Positions 8,802 to 17,166 of a stretch of 64,000 nucleotides of DNA are shown piece by piece (the stretch's first letter is position 1; each line of letters starts with the position of its first letter). Origin of the DNA: Lunatibacter salilacus (GTDB lineage: Bacteria; Bacteroidota; Bacteroidia; Cytophagales; Cyclobacteriaceae); assembly GCF_009797935.1 (NCBI RefSeq), contig NZ_VOLC01000011.1:177012-241011 (forward strand), read 5' to 3'. Made by a program: the position numbers and the translations under genes. Under the pieces are notes generated by a model. The model saw only the letters and a list, made by a program, of their open reading frames with translations, was not told where the DNA came from and did not search any database.

Positions 8802-8809
8802 TAACTTTG
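8802..8809 (+). promoter_or_regulatory. Bacteroidota -7 box (TAACTTTG)
   Basis: A match to the Bacteroidota consensus TAnnTTTG, 25 bp before the ATG at 8834. No convincing -33 TTG at the right spacing is seen, so this is a partial match. Confidence 0.4.
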
Positions 8810-8833
8810 TTTTAATCCTAAAGTCTTCAAATC

Positions 8834-9265
8834 ATGAAAAAACTTTATTCCATTATATTGCTAACATGCCTTACGTTTGCCGGATGTTCCTCTGATTCTA
8901 CTAACGGGGAAATAGATGAAGCCCAAACCGAGGCTGTGCTGGACCATCACTGGGAGACATTTGTAACCAATGACCTGGATGGGGTCATGGAAGATTATAC
9001 AGACGAATCCATCCTGATCACCCCAAATGGCACATACAGGGGATTGGACGAAATCCGAGGTAATTTTGTCAATGCATTTAATGCCTTTCCAACACAGGGT
9101 GCCGAACTGACCTTGAATACCAGCTTGGCCGTTAGCGACGTGGGTTATATCTTGTGGGAAGCGGAAACTCCGGAATTTACCCTGACCTATGCCACAGATA
9201 CTTTTATTATACGTAATGGCAAAATCATACGTCAGACTTTCGCTGGTGTAAGGGTGGAAAAATAA
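8834..9265 (+). CDS. SnoaL/DUF4440-like (NTF2-fold) lipoprotein
   Basis: 143 aa. A signal peptide with lipobox LTFAGC gives a mature lipidated Cys at about residue 18. The body shows the NTF2-like pattern: helix with H-H-W-E-T-F-V-T-N-D-L-D-G-V-M, then D-Y-T-D-E-S-I-L-I-T-P-N-G-T-Y-R-G, then alternating strands. Such proteins are often small-molecule-binding or isomerase-like domains of unknown substrate. It is probably anchored in the envelope. It is monocistronic, with a -7 box at 8802. Confidence 0.7.
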   Translation: MKKLYSIILLTCLTFAGCSSDSTNGEIDEAQTEAVLDHHWETFVTNDLDGVMEDYTDESILITPNGTYRGLDEIRGNFVNAFNAFPTQGAELTLNTSLAVSDVGYILWEAETPEFTLTYATDTFIIRNGKIIRQTFAGVRVEK

Positions 9266-9385
9266 ATTATTTGAAGTTTACGAAAGGAAGGATAGATCTT
9301 TTACCAAATTTAATTAATTCAAAAATTTCCTGCATATTTAGGGAAACATTTGAAATGAAAATTGGGCGACCTCAAATTTTAAACC

Positions 9386-10273
9386 ATGGGTAAATCTGAC
9401 ACCATCAAATGGAAATCCATTTTTTCGTTAAAGGCTATATCATTTACCATTTTGGGAGTTCTTTTTGCAGTTGTTGGGCTTCAGGGATTTATGGTGCCTA
9501 ATAATTTCCTAGATGGTGGGGTCACGGGTATTTCAATCTTAGTCACGGGCTTTGCCAATATTCATATCAGTATATTGCTTATCTTTTTTAATATTCCTTT
9601 TCTTTTTGTGGGATATCGAAAAATCGGAAAAACATTCAGTTTACAGGCATTGATCGCTATATTGCTGTTGGCTGCAGGGATGTATTTTATTGAAATCCCC
9701 GCCTTCACCACGGATAAGGTCCTGATTGCTGTTTTTGGGGGCTTTTTTATAGGATTGGGTATTGGGTTTGTTATACGTGGAGGAGGGGTGATTGATGGAT
9801 TAGAAGTCATTGGATACTATACACAAAAAAAATCAAGTTTGACCTCTGGGGAAATTATCTTGGCTTTAAACTGCCTAATTATTATTGGAGCGGCCTTTAA
9901 GTTTGGAATTGAGACGGGTATGTATTCTATATTGGTCTATTATACGGCCATGAAAACCTCCGACTATGTGGTGGACGGTTTTGAAGAATATACTGCCTTG
10001 ACCATTATTTCTGCCGAGTGTCAAACGGTAAAGGAACTGATTGTTCAAGATTTTGGTAAAGCCATTACGGTTTATAAAGGTGAAAGGGGTTATTTGCCCG
10101 GAATGATTGACTCAGTAAATGATGTGGATATCATTATGACAGTAGTAACGAGGCTGGAAATTCATCGGCTCAAAGAAGCCATAGGTGAAATTGATCCCAA
10201 AGCCTTTTTATACGTTCAGAGCATTAAGGAAGTAAAAGGAGGATTAATCAAAAAGAAAAGTGGGCACGGATAA
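9386..10273 (+). CDS. YitT family membrane protein (DUF161 + DUF2179)
   Basis: 295 aa. Five or six hydrophobic helices fill residues 12-195, with the glycine-rich segment GFFIGLGIGFVIRGGGVIDG typical of YitT/DUF161. A soluble C-terminal DUF2179 domain follows (about 208-288; YKGERGYLPG and IMTVVTRLEIHRLK motifs). It is an inner-membrane protein of unknown transport or signalling role. Its end overlaps the next gene by 14 nt, indicating translational coupling with the HD-domain protein. Confidence 0.85.
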   Translation: MGKSDTIKWKSIFSLKAISFTILGVLFAVVGLQGFMVPNNFLDGGVTGISILVTGFANIHISILLIFFNIPFLFVGYRKIGKTFSLQALIAILLLAAGMYFIEIPAFTTDKVLIAVFGGFFIGLGIGFVIRGGGVIDGLEVIGYYTQKKSSLTSGEIILALNCLIIIGAAFKFGIETGMYSILVYYTAMKTSDYVVDGFEEYTALTIISAECQTVKELIVQDFGKAITVYKGERGYLPGMIDSVNDVDIIMTVVTRLEIHRLKEAIGEIDPKAFLYVQSIKEVKGGLIKKKSGHG

Positions 10274-10859
10274 TAGATTTGAATTACTTTTTGAAAACCT
10301 AATGGATAGATTTAAGAAGGATCTACCTAATTACCTTACATACCACAATGCAGCACATACCCGGTATGTTTTGGATAAAGCGAGGCTTATTGCTAAAGAA
10401 GAAAAAGTCGAAGGAGATCAATTGGAACTAGTTCAGATAGCTGCATTGTATCATGACAGTGGATTCTTGAATGGGATGGTTGACCATGAAAATGAAGGAT
10501 GTGAAATCGCTAAAGCGGAACTTCCATTATACGGGTTCAGTGCATTACAAATCCAGGAAATCTGCCAAATGATAACCGCCACCAAAATCCCCCAAAGGCC
10601 TCAAAATCTGTTGGGAAGAATTGTAGCAGATGCGGACTTGGAATACCTGGGGACTGACTTGTTTGATCTAGGTTCTCAACGACTTTTTGATGAGTTGAGG
10701 AATTTTAATACTAGTTTAACCCATATGGAGTGGCTTAAAATTCAAATCGGGTTTTTGGAGTCTCATCAATATCATACTGACTACTGCCAAGAATTTCGGC
10801 AACCAAAGAAAATGGAACATCTTGCAAGGCTAAAAGAGGAATTCCTTACTGCTCGATAA
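10260..10859 (+). CDS. HD-domain phosphohydrolase
   Basis: 199 aa from a GTG start inside the end of the yitT-like gene. The first internal ATG (LMDRF, near 10302) is an alternative start. HD metal ligands are complete: His in YHNAAHT (~30), HD in ALYHDSG (~68) and Asp in ADADLEYLG (~125). Relatives act on nucleotides or phosphate esters. In other Bacteroidota HD domains of this kind are sometimes fused to PycTM/DUF5706 domains; here the HD gene is 8 kb from the orphan PycTM gene, so no functional link can be claimed. Confidence 0.75.
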   Translation: MGTDNRFELLFENLMDRFKKDLPNYLTYHNAAHTRYVLDKARLIAKEEKVEGDQLELVQIAALYHDSGFLNGMVDHENEGCEIAKAELPLYGFSALQIQEICQMITATKIPQRPQNLLGRIVADADLEYLGTDLFDLGSQRLFDELRNFNTSLTHMEWLKIQIGFLESHQYHTDYCQEFRQPKKMEHLARLKEEFLTAR

Positions 10860-11003
10860 AGACGTATAATGTATGAAGGTGACTTTTGTTTTGTTCGTAT
10901 TATTTTAACTCAATTCCAGCGTTCAGCCAATTCGAAGTGTTCCCAAAATACAGTTTAATCGATATTTCATTCCTAATCAATAAATAAGTTTTGAAGGCAA
11001 GCG

Positions 11004-11381
11004 ATGAGACAAAGGGAGAAAACTATTGAAGAATATATTGCTGCCTACAATACGTTTGCCGTACAGAAAATGATTGAAAATTTTTCTGATGAAATAGTAT
11101 TTGAAAATATTCAGGCGGGGGAAGTAACGATGAGGCTGGAGGGGTTAAAAGCATTTGAGAAGCAAGCGGAAGAGGTAAAAGGTCTTTTTTCAGAAAGACA
11201 GCAAACAATTATAAAAATTATTCATAGAGAAGCCGAAACAGAAATCGAAATAAACTATTTTGGTGTAATAGCTAAAGATTTACCAAATGGAATGAAAAAG
11301 GGTCAAGAAATTAAATTGAAAGGCAAATCAATTTTTGAATTTAAAGGCTCCAAAATAGTGAAGTTGATCGATATTAGCTAA
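11004..11381 (+). CDS. NTF2-like / SnoaL-like protein
   Basis: 125 aa, no signal peptide, so cytoplasmic. An N-terminal helix with YIAAYNTFAVQKMIENFSDEIVFENI and the closing strands F-K-G-S-K-I-V-K-L-I-D-I-S are typical of the nuclear-transport-factor-2-like superfamily, often annotated as SnoaL-like. It may be a small enzyme or ligand binder. The gene stands alone, and a GC-rich hairpin follows at 11451-11484. Confidence 0.65.
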   Translation: MRQREKTIEEYIAAYNTFAVQKMIENFSDEIVFENIQAGEVTMRLEGLKAFEKQAEEVKGLFSERQQTIIKIIHREAETEIEINYFGVIAKDLPNGMKKGQEIKLKGKSIFEFKGSKIVKLIDIS

Positions 11382-11450
11382 AGATGATTGCCATTTGGTT
11401 TCTATAAATCGATAATTCAAAAATTTAAACCGTACCTCTATGGAAAGTAG

Positions 11451-11484
11451 TGGGGCAGCCCTTTCGTCCAAAAAGGCTGCCCCA
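11451..11484. terminator. GC-rich hairpin between convergent genes
   Basis: Ten-nt perfect arms TGGGGCAGCC and GGCTGCCCCA (11451-11460 and 11475-11484) enclose a 14-nt loop. It sits between the convergent ends at 11381 and 11536. Neither side has a long T-run, so it is a plausible but non-canonical bidirectional terminator. Confidence 0.45.
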
Positions 11485-11535
11485 CATAAAAGGATAAACT
11501 CGATTTTTAGAAATAGGGATCTCCCCTTTAAAAAA

Positions 11536-13188
11536 CTAATCAGTGATTACCTGTACATCTTTAAACATAAAGGGATTATCACTCAGTCTTAAAGACTTTC
11601 CGCTTTCGGTAGTCACATTTTTCAAAATAACTTCCTTGGTGCGGATATAGGGAAATTGTTCCACATAGGAATCGTCTGTCATTTGTGGGTTGAAATTTGC
11701 AAATATGGACGGACCCTGATAATTCTCGGGATGGTTGGAATCGTCAATGTGGAGGGATTCAATAGTGATTCGTTCCGGCATATAGCTGGTATAGCCGAAA
11801 TCATGTTGGCCTGAATTGGATCCCCCGATCAGACTGGCACTGACTGGTCTGCCACCCGCCGGTACGAATTTGCAGTTGCGGATGATGATTTCTCCCTGCC
11901 AGGTACTTCCATAGTCAGAACGTAAATTGATAAGACTTCTTCCGTTGATGGTGGAATTTTCAACGGTAAAGGTTCCACTGCCAATGGCGTTTATTCCCTG
12001 ATGGCCCAGGGTAGAATTACGGATGGTAGCATTGGCGACACCCATGTGGGCATCAAATCGGGAAAAGACACAATTGTCTAAAACTAAATTCTTGCAGTAG
12101 TTGGAACCCATCAGGCCCCAGTACGTATTGTCGTTGATATCATTTGTTTGGCGGCCGTTAATGAAAGAAACATTAAGGGCCCGTCCGAGAGAGATGTCAT
12201 AAGTTCCCATGGAAACTGGCGCATTCGCAGCACCTATCGTTTGGTAGGTTTTGTGCCCTGTAAGTAAAGCATTCTGAACGGTAACGTAGGCGCATTCATT
12301 GATATTGAGGAATCCGCCATATGGGGCGCCATGATCTCCTTCCTCTATAACCCGATGTTCAATTCCATCAACAAGCACATTCGACCTTCTGATCGCAATC
12401 CCCCGACTGTAATACGTATACTTTGATTCAGCCCGATTGGCGATGGTAGTGAATTTCCCTCCGGTGATATTAAGGGTAGTTTCGTCAAGTGGGAGGGCGG
12501 TAATAGTCGTGATATTGTCGAAGTTCCAAATAATCGGGGCATCCATATCCACATTGCCTTCCTTGTCTACAATAAAGATATCAGTCTGGGGAGATCCGTT
12601 ATTCTGATTTAGCCCGTATCGGATATAACGTTTTACCTCGGCATTGGTCACTGTTACAAGGCAAGTTTGTGGGAGGGGAACATTGATTTTTTTCTGGTTC
12701 TTTTTAAGCGTGCTAACCCCCTCAAGGTTGAATGCCTTGAGTTTGGAACTTACCAGAAAAACAGGCGAATTTCGGTTTTCCACATCGGTATCGTCAATGA
12801 TAAAGGCAGCACTGCCAAAGTCGGTGTCGGTTTGAATCACTGCAGGTCGGTCTTTTCCACTGATGTAGTAGGTAGCCCTGTCGTCTGCTTTTACAGAAAG
12901 CCCCTCTTGGTTGGCCACCGCATGGGTGGCAGCTATGGCATCGATATCATCGGTCTTGCCGTCGCCTTTGGCACCAAATGTACTATAGCGCACCACGCCA
13001 TTGGATTTGAATTTTTTTATATCCGAATCGGAAACATGGACAAGCAGCATCCCATTGGCATTTGTGCTTACTTGGGTTTTATTTTTTCCGGAGGTTATTT
13101 CCACATTTTCAGACGGGCTGTTGCTCTGTCCCTGTGTGGTAGAGAGGGCAAAAGAAAACAGAAAGCAGAATAGAAGCGTGTATTTCAT
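11536..13188 (-). CDS. Secreted right-handed beta-helix protein (pectate-lyase-3-like)
   Basis: 550 aa with a signal peptide (LLFCFLFSFALSTTQG). The start of the mature domain carries YSTFGAKGDGKTDDIDAIAAT, the hallmark of the pectate lyase superfamily 3 / polygalacturonase-like beta-helix proteins. Short Asn-rich turns (for example CVFSRFDAHMGVANATIRNST) recur through the rest, as expected for helix coils. It probably binds or cleaves polysaccharide outside the cell, but catalytic residues cannot be pointed to. No T9SS domain is present, and no polysaccharide-utilisation SusCD genes are nearby. Confidence 0.7.
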   Translation of the reverse strand: MKYTLLFCFLFSFALSTTQGQSNSPSENVEITSGKNKTQVSTNANGMLLVHVSDSDIKKFKSNGVVRYSTFGAKGDGKTDDIDAIAATHAVANQEGLSVKADDRATYYISGKDRPAVIQTDTDFGSAAFIIDDTDVENRNSPVFLVSSKLKAFNLEGVSTLKKNQKKINVPLPQTCLVTVTNAEVKRYIRYGLNQNNGSPQTDIFIVDKEGNVDMDAPIIWNFDNITTITALPLDETTLNITGGKFTTIANRAESKYTYYSRGIAIRRSNVLVDGIEHRVIEEGDHGAPYGGFLNINECAYVTVQNALLTGHKTYQTIGAANAPVSMGTYDISLGRALNVSFINGRQTNDINDNTYWGLMGSNYCKNLVLDNCVFSRFDAHMGVANATIRNSTLGHQGINAIGSGTFTVENSTINGRSLINLRSDYGSTWQGEIIIRNCKFVPAGGRPVSASLIGGSNSGQHDFGYTSYMPERITIESLHIDDSNHPENYQGPSIFANFNPQMTDDSYVEQFPYIRTKEVILKNVTTESGKSLRLSDNPFMFKDVQVITD

Positions 13189-13702
13189 ATGTTTATAATT
13201 CCTTTTTCAATGGGCATATAGCCTGTCCCGATTCTCGGGAGAATCTCGCTATGCTAATCATCTTCGTGTTTAACGCTGTAGTCATGCTCGATTTCTTTGG
13301 GTTTGTTTATTGTAAAATGTTTATGTAAAATTCAAAAATAGTATACAAAGCTGATTTTTATCGCCTCGGATTTCCCTAATTAAAACAATTTTGCGGAGTT
13401 GAGCAAAGAAAATTCGATGGGAGGTGTTATTGGGTAGGATTCGACTAAAGAATCTGTTTAAAATTTATGATGGATGCTCTTCAGCCAGCAAAATGGCGAA
13501 AAATCAAATATTTAAACTACTGTGATCCCAAAAGCCAATTTCATTTAAAACAGCAACACTCATCTATTCGATCTTTGTGGATTTTCAAAGATAACGGACG
13601 ATATTTCATGTTGCTTTTTTTGAAGATATGTTTAAGTGGACTTTTTTCAAAAATTTCCTAAATGTAAGGGATACACTGGATTTTGTCTCCTTTTTTTTTG
13701 TT
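13189..13702. other. Intergenic region
   Basis: 514 bp upstream of the beta-helix gene. A small hairpin (TCCCG/CGGGA, about 13227-13241) lies within it. A 64-codon open frame at 13467-13661 has no recognisable product and is not called. Nothing else is evident. Confidence 0.5.
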
Positions 13703-14287
13703 TTACAATCCTGAATTAAAGGTATCATCCTTCCAATTTTCAGGATTGGTTTTTATATATCTAGCGATACGTTGATAGGATAGATCATCCCTAATGATAT
13801 GATCATGAAATCTGGATTGCCATTCAAATTTAAACCCCAGACGCCGTGAATGCCGTGTCACGGCCGATTTGTATGATCCCACAATGGATGACAGGGTATT
13901 TTTTCCCGGGTTTTGAAAACGTTTTTGCCCCGGTTGTATCCCCGGTTGTTGTAGGGACAGTGCATGCCCTGTCCCTACAACAACCGGGGCGTGCCCTGTT
14001 CCTGCGGATGGGGAATCATTTTTTAATACCAAAATTCCATGAATATGATTGGGCATTACCACGAATTCGTCTAATTCCACGTGATTTGCACGGTTTTTTA
14101 TTTCATGCCACAATACATCCGCAATGGCCCCTATTGGGGTTAAATTCATTTTTCCGTCATTGACCTCTCCAAAATAATGCCGCCTGTCCTTTGTACAAAT
14201 GGTAACAAAATACGCCGCAGCCCATCCGTAATCCCACCATTGGGCACGGGTCGATTCACTGCGATATTTATTTTTGTATAGGGTCAT
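13703..14287 (-). CDS. REP-associated tyrosine transposase (Y1/HUH, RAYT)
   Basis: 194 aa, single-domain Y1 transposase. Visible motifs are YFVTICTKDRRHYFG (~26-40), the HUH motif MPNHIHG (H81, H83), FEWQSRFHDHIIRD (~154-167) and YQRIARYIKTNP (catalytic Tyr at 171 or 177). Residues about 90-122 are a repetitive insertion (GTGHA twice) absent from ordinary relatives and encoded by a REP-like palindrome at 13940-13989. RAYTs process REP palindromes in single-stranded DNA. The HUH and Tyr regions look intact, so the protein may still work. Confidence 0.85.
   Translation of the reverse strand: MTLYKNKYRSESTRAQWWDYGWAAAYFVTICTKDRRHYFGEVNDGKMNLTPIGAIADVLWHEIKNRANHVELDEFVVMPNHIHGILVLKNDSPSAGTGHAPVVVGTGHALSLQQPGIQPGQKRFQNPGKNTLSSIVGSYKSAVTRHSRRLGFKFEWQSRFHDHIIRDDLSYQRIARYIKTNPENWKDDTFNSGL
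13940..13989. repeat. 50-bp REP-like palindrome inside the transposase gene
   Basis: An almost perfect palindrome running from CCCCGG at 13940 to CCGGGG at 13989, with the central arms GTAGGGACAG/CTGTCCCTAC. It is translated in frame as about residues 100-116 of the transposase. A partial further copy (13984-14008) and the direct repeat CCCCGGTTGT (13928 and 13940) flank it. Confidence 0.85.
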
Positions 14288-14393
14288 TTTTTTAATATCG
14301 ATTTATCCATGGTGGAATTCAGTCATGCGCCAGCGATACGCTGCAAGCTTCTCGTTCTGCCAATCCAATATTAATCAAAATATCATCCCCCTG

Positions 14394-15680
14394 TCACAAT
14401 TCTTTTCCTTCCGAATACGCCGCAATGGCAAAAATCAGATCCTCTCCAAATTTACGTGCCGCATCCTGCGTAATGACCTGCCCGTGGTTAAGAGCGTATG
14501 GGAATTCCAGTGTTGTAGCCATAATTAAGCCTTTGTCAGCATACGTAGACGCCCATTGTCCAAACGATGCACCCATTTCGTAGTTGCCCCCGGTATTCCA
14601 GGCCGTCCCGAAGGGCAAAAACCCTTTTTCTTTGGTGAACTTCATCTTTCCTCTAGAGCTCGTCTCCAACATATCCACTAGTTTCTCCTGTTCCTCTTCT
14701 ATTCGGGGATGAGCGTTACCAACGAAATAAATCCATTCATTATTCTCCCCTTTAATCCAGGGATTATGCAGGTCAACCCCTATCCAGGGAATGCTTCCTA
14801 CCCATTCCGGAATCTGCTGCCGGATGGCTCTAGTACTTGCATAAATACTTTGTCCGGAGTAATCCCTATTATGATCCCTAGGCTGTCGGTTTTTGCCCTG
14901 ATCTCCCTGTTGTACACCATCTTTATCCAAAAATGGGATAAACATGATTTCCGCCCGGGTTAATAAATCGGTCATGGCCTTACTTTCTCCCAATAATGCT
15001 TTCAGCATGCCTTCGATCACATAATTACTCATCATTTCGCAGGCGTGGGCACGTGCGGTGACTAGGATTTTAATTGATGGAGTTTGTCCAAAATCACTGA
15101 TAATCATCTTCTCTACCTCTCGACCATTCGTTGTCGTGCAAAGCGTTTCTAATTTCAGACGTGGATCCGATGAAAAAGGCATGATAAAACGGTCAAAATT
15201 ATCCTGCGTATAAGCCATTCCCATGCTCAATCGTACCGTTTCATCATCCCTACCAAAAGTAAACTGAAAAATATCCTCTCCGTGTTTCCAAGATTGATCA
15301 ATCCAATTCCAGTTATGGCCTCCATCCTTTGAATAGGCTGCTCCCATACCAGTCAAGACATTTGGTTCAGTACTTTTAAAATACCAGGTTTGCGCCTTGT
15401 TAGCCGTTACTCTGAAGTTCCAATAAAACCAATGACCTTCTGTATCCCTCAGATCCGGCTTAAAATAAACCGTATCATTGCTTACTTTTTCAATAATTAC
15501 ATTTCCTCCGGCAAAACTTGCGTCTATCCGCAATCCAGGTGTTTCAATTTTATTTTGTATGGATAAGAATGACGGATGCAAAGATTGGAAATTATTTCTT
15601 GTATAAGTCGCTGGAAAAAGTGTTCCAACTAATAGGAGGAACATGGGCATTGCAAAAAAGGAATTTATGGTCTGGCTCAT
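14394..15680 (-). CDS. M14-type zinc carboxypeptidase, secreted
   Basis: 428 aa. An N-terminal hydrophobic segment (about 8-27) suggests export. A beta-rich N-terminal domain (about 45-165) precedes the peptidase domain, the layout of cytosolic-carboxypeptidase-like M14 enzymes. Zinc ligands are H and E in ARAHACEM (~213-217) and H in DLHNPW (~308). PRDHNRDY (~275) corresponds to the conserved substrate-carboxylate Asn-Arg motif. It should trim C-terminal residues of peptides or act on related amide bonds. It is a single gene, separated from the transposase by a 106-bp gap. Confidence 0.75.
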   Translation of the reverse strand: MSQTINSFFAMPMFLLLVGTLFPATYTRNNFQSLHPSFLSIQNKIETPGLRIDASFAGGNVIIEKVSNDTVYFKPDLRDTEGHWFYWNFRVTANKAQTWYFKSTEPNVLTGMGAAYSKDGGHNWNWIDQSWKHGEDIFQFTFGRDDETVRLSMGMAYTQDNFDRFIMPFSSDPRLKLETLCTTTNGREVEKMIISDFGQTPSIKILVTARAHACEMMSNYVIEGMLKALLGESKAMTDLLTRAEIMFIPFLDKDGVQQGDQGKNRQPRDHNRDYSGQSIYASTRAIRQQIPEWVGSIPWIGVDLHNPWIKGENNEWIYFVGNAHPRIEEEQEKLVDMLETSSRGKMKFTKEKGFLPFGTAWNTGGNYEMGASFGQWASTYADKGLIMATTLEFPYALNHGQVITQDAARKFGEDLIFAIAAYSEGKEL

Positions 15681-15716
15681 GTATAAATCTTCATTATGAA
15701 CCGATAATATAACTTA

Positions 15717-15842
15717 TTATTTAATTAATTTCAATAGAATTCTTTTGCCTACGTATCGAATCCTTTTACCGAAAATGGTTTTCTTGTAACCTTCAAATAG
15801 TGCATCATAGTCGCGTTGACTGTTTAATTCCCTTTTTTCCTT
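15717..15842 (-). pseudogene. Unidentified C-terminal coding remnant
   Basis: A 41-codon open frame on the minus strand ends in TAA at 15717-15719. It reads with protein-like composition (for example RDYDALFEGYKKTIFGKRI), rich in basic residues, but has no start and is preceded by stops. It may be the tail of a lost gene. I do not recognise the family. The rest of 15681-15998 holds nothing clear. Confidence 0.25.
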
Positions 15843-15998
15843 CTATACTATTCCTACCTCTGGAATATTTATAACTGGATACCCACACCTTCAAAGCCCT
15901 TTCTAATGGTGATATACTCCAAGCCATACTTCATACTGAGTGTGGTTTTTCAGACACGGTTGTTTTGAAAAATTTAAACATCGATTTACAAAAAAAAA

Positions 15999-16034
15999 TC
16001 CTCTTGTCGTGTCATTTATCACACAACAAGAGGA
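15999..16034 (-). terminator. Terminator of the Crp/Fnr regulator gene
   Basis: Nine-nt arms TCCTCTTGT (15999-16007) and ACAAGAGGA (16026-16034), with inner pairing GTGT/ACAC. Read on the minus strand the stem is followed by eight T residues, a canonical Rho-independent terminator 140 bp after the regulator stop. Confidence 0.7.
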
Positions 16035-16140
16035 AGATTGTTTCAAAACAGGAACCGCCAGGTTAGATGGATTGGTCTGAGGTTTTCTACATGATTGTAC
16101 CTGATTGATTTACAGGTGCAAATCTCGGGGAAGATAATCA

Positions 16141-16163
16141 GGTAAAAATTGACCTATGTTAAG
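16141..16163. promoter_or_regulatory. Left copy of a 23-bp inverted repeat flanking the Crp/Fnr gene
   Basis: Contains the core GGTAAAAATTGACC. It matches the reverse complement of 16835-16857 at 22 of 23 positions. It lies just after the regulator stop codon, before the terminator. Confidence 0.6.
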
Positions 16164-16173
16164 AACGCTAGTT

Positions 16174-16782
16174 CTATTCCATCAACTTTTTTCTGATTCT
16201 GCTCAAGGATTCAGGTTTGATGTTGAGGTAGGAGGCAAGGTATTTTAAAGGTACCTGTTCTAAATACACGGGGTACTTCTGCATCAGTTTTTCATACCGT
16301 TCGCTGGCCGAACTAGTTAAAAGCGAGATTTCTCTTTGTTCCCTCCAGATGTAATATTGTTCCACTGCTGTCCTTCCAAATTTGTTGCTTTCGGGATAAT
16401 GCTGGTAAAGTTGCTGCAAAAAATCATAATGAATGGATGCCAATACACAGTCTTCTAACGCTTGTATAAAAAAACGGGAAGGCTCCTGTTGGATAAAGCT
16501 GGAATACGAGCAGTTGAATTCGTGCTGAAAAGAGAAGTCAAATGATTTTTCCTCTCCTTTGACCATGACATAATGCCTCGTGCTACCTGCCAATACTATG
16601 GAGAGAAACTGCTCCGTTTCTCCTTCATTTAAGATAAAGTCTCCTTTATGGTAATTCCTTATCTTAAAACCACCCTTGAAAACCTCCCATTGTTCATCAG
16701 TCAAAGGGAGGTAATCAAATAAAAGCTCTCTTGCTGTGTTGAGGTGATATTTAATCGCTTCTTCTGAGATGGCTTGATCCAT
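16174..16782 (-). CDS. Crp/Fnr family transcriptional regulator
   Basis: 202 aa. An N-terminal cyclic-nucleotide-binding beta-barrel (about 30-130; G-D-F-I-L-N-E-G-E near residue 51 is the usual glycine turn) is followed by a dimerisation helix and a C-terminal winged HTH (VPLKYLASYLNIKPESLSRIRK, about 178-199). It lacks the PRRETAR phosphate-binding cassette of true Crp and has no Fnr cysteines, as is common in Bacteroidota members. It is divergent from two small membrane-protein genes and bracketed by matching inverted repeats, so autoregulation and control of the divergent operon are plausible. Confidence 0.85.
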   Translation of the reverse strand: MDQAISEEAIKYHLNTARELLFDYLPLTDEQWEVFKGGFKIRNYHKGDFILNEGETEQFLSIVLAGSTRHYVMVKGEEKSFDFSFQHEFNCSYSSFIQQEPSRFFIQALEDCVLASIHYDFLQQLYQHYPESNKFGRTAVEQYYIWREQREISLLTSSASERYEKLMQKYPVYLEQVPLKYLASYLNIKPESLSRIRKKLME

Positions 16783-16834
16783 ATGAAGTTGATCATCAAT
16801 TAAAATTTCCTTGAATTATCAAGATAAGCAATTA

Positions 16835-16857
16835 CTTAACACAGGTCAATTTTTACC
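16835..16857. promoter_or_regulatory. Right copy of the 23-bp inverted repeat, upstream of a promoter
   Basis: Core GGTCAATTTTTACC at 16844-16857. It ends 15 bp before a TAnnTTTG box (16873) that should drive the gene at 16901. This is a suitable position for an activator or repressor site. Confidence 0.6.
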
Positions 16858-16872
16858 GGCTTTTCAAACTAT

Positions 16873-16880
16873 ACCTTTGT
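16873..16880 (+). promoter_or_regulatory. Bacteroidota -7 box (TACCTTTG)
   Basis: Exact TAnnTTTG match 20 bp before the ATG at 16901, with no obvious -33 element. The inverted repeat sits where a -33 box would be, consistent with activator-dependent transcription. Confidence 0.55.
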
Positions 16881-16900
16881 ACAAACAGAATAACAAAAAG

Positions 16901-17161
16901 ATGAATATTCAATTTAAGTTCGGAAATCTAAAGTCGCTTGGGCTAGTAGCTTACCTTTTACTCTTCGGCGGTATTTTGAGAGCTTTTTCTGGTCTTTACG
17001 ATTTCTTCAAAATCAAGCAGGAATTAGGTCATATCGAAAAGCTTGATTATTTGATGGAAAATGCCCTTTTGTCGGGCATTAATGGTTTGATCCTATTCCT
17101 AATTCTGAACTGGATAGCCGAAAATCTTAAAGGGAAAAATTTTGAATTGCGTTTAAAGTAA
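16901..17161 (+). CDS. Small two-helix membrane protein
   Basis: 86 aa from the ATG at 16901. The frame is open back to a TTG at 16811, but that stretch holds the promoter box and operator-like repeat, so the later start is chosen. Hydrophobic segments are at about residues 12-30 and 56-75. No family is recognised. It is likely co-transcribed with the next gene (5-bp gap) and controlled by the divergent Crp/Fnr regulator. Confidence 0.6.
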   Translation: MNIQFKFGNLKSLGLVAYLLLFGGILRAFSGLYDFFKIKQELGHIEKLDYLMENALLSGINGLILFLILNWIAENLKGKNFELRLK

Positions 17162-17166
17162 GTGCC

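Noticed and set aside
13467..13661. 64-codon plus-strand open frame
   Set aside because: Composition and start context are unconvincing, there is no recognisable motif, and it lies in an AT-rich leader region.
13928..14008. Separate small mobile element inside the transposase gene
   Set aside because: The palindrome is in frame and leaves the HUH and Tyr motifs intact. No target-site duplication or second gene is visible, so it is treated as a REP-like repeat within the gene.
16811..16900. N-terminal extension of the small membrane protein from a TTG start
   Set aside because: The stretch contains the inverted repeat and the TAnnTTTG box, so it is most likely untranscribed or leader DNA. 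The ATG at 16901 is preferred.
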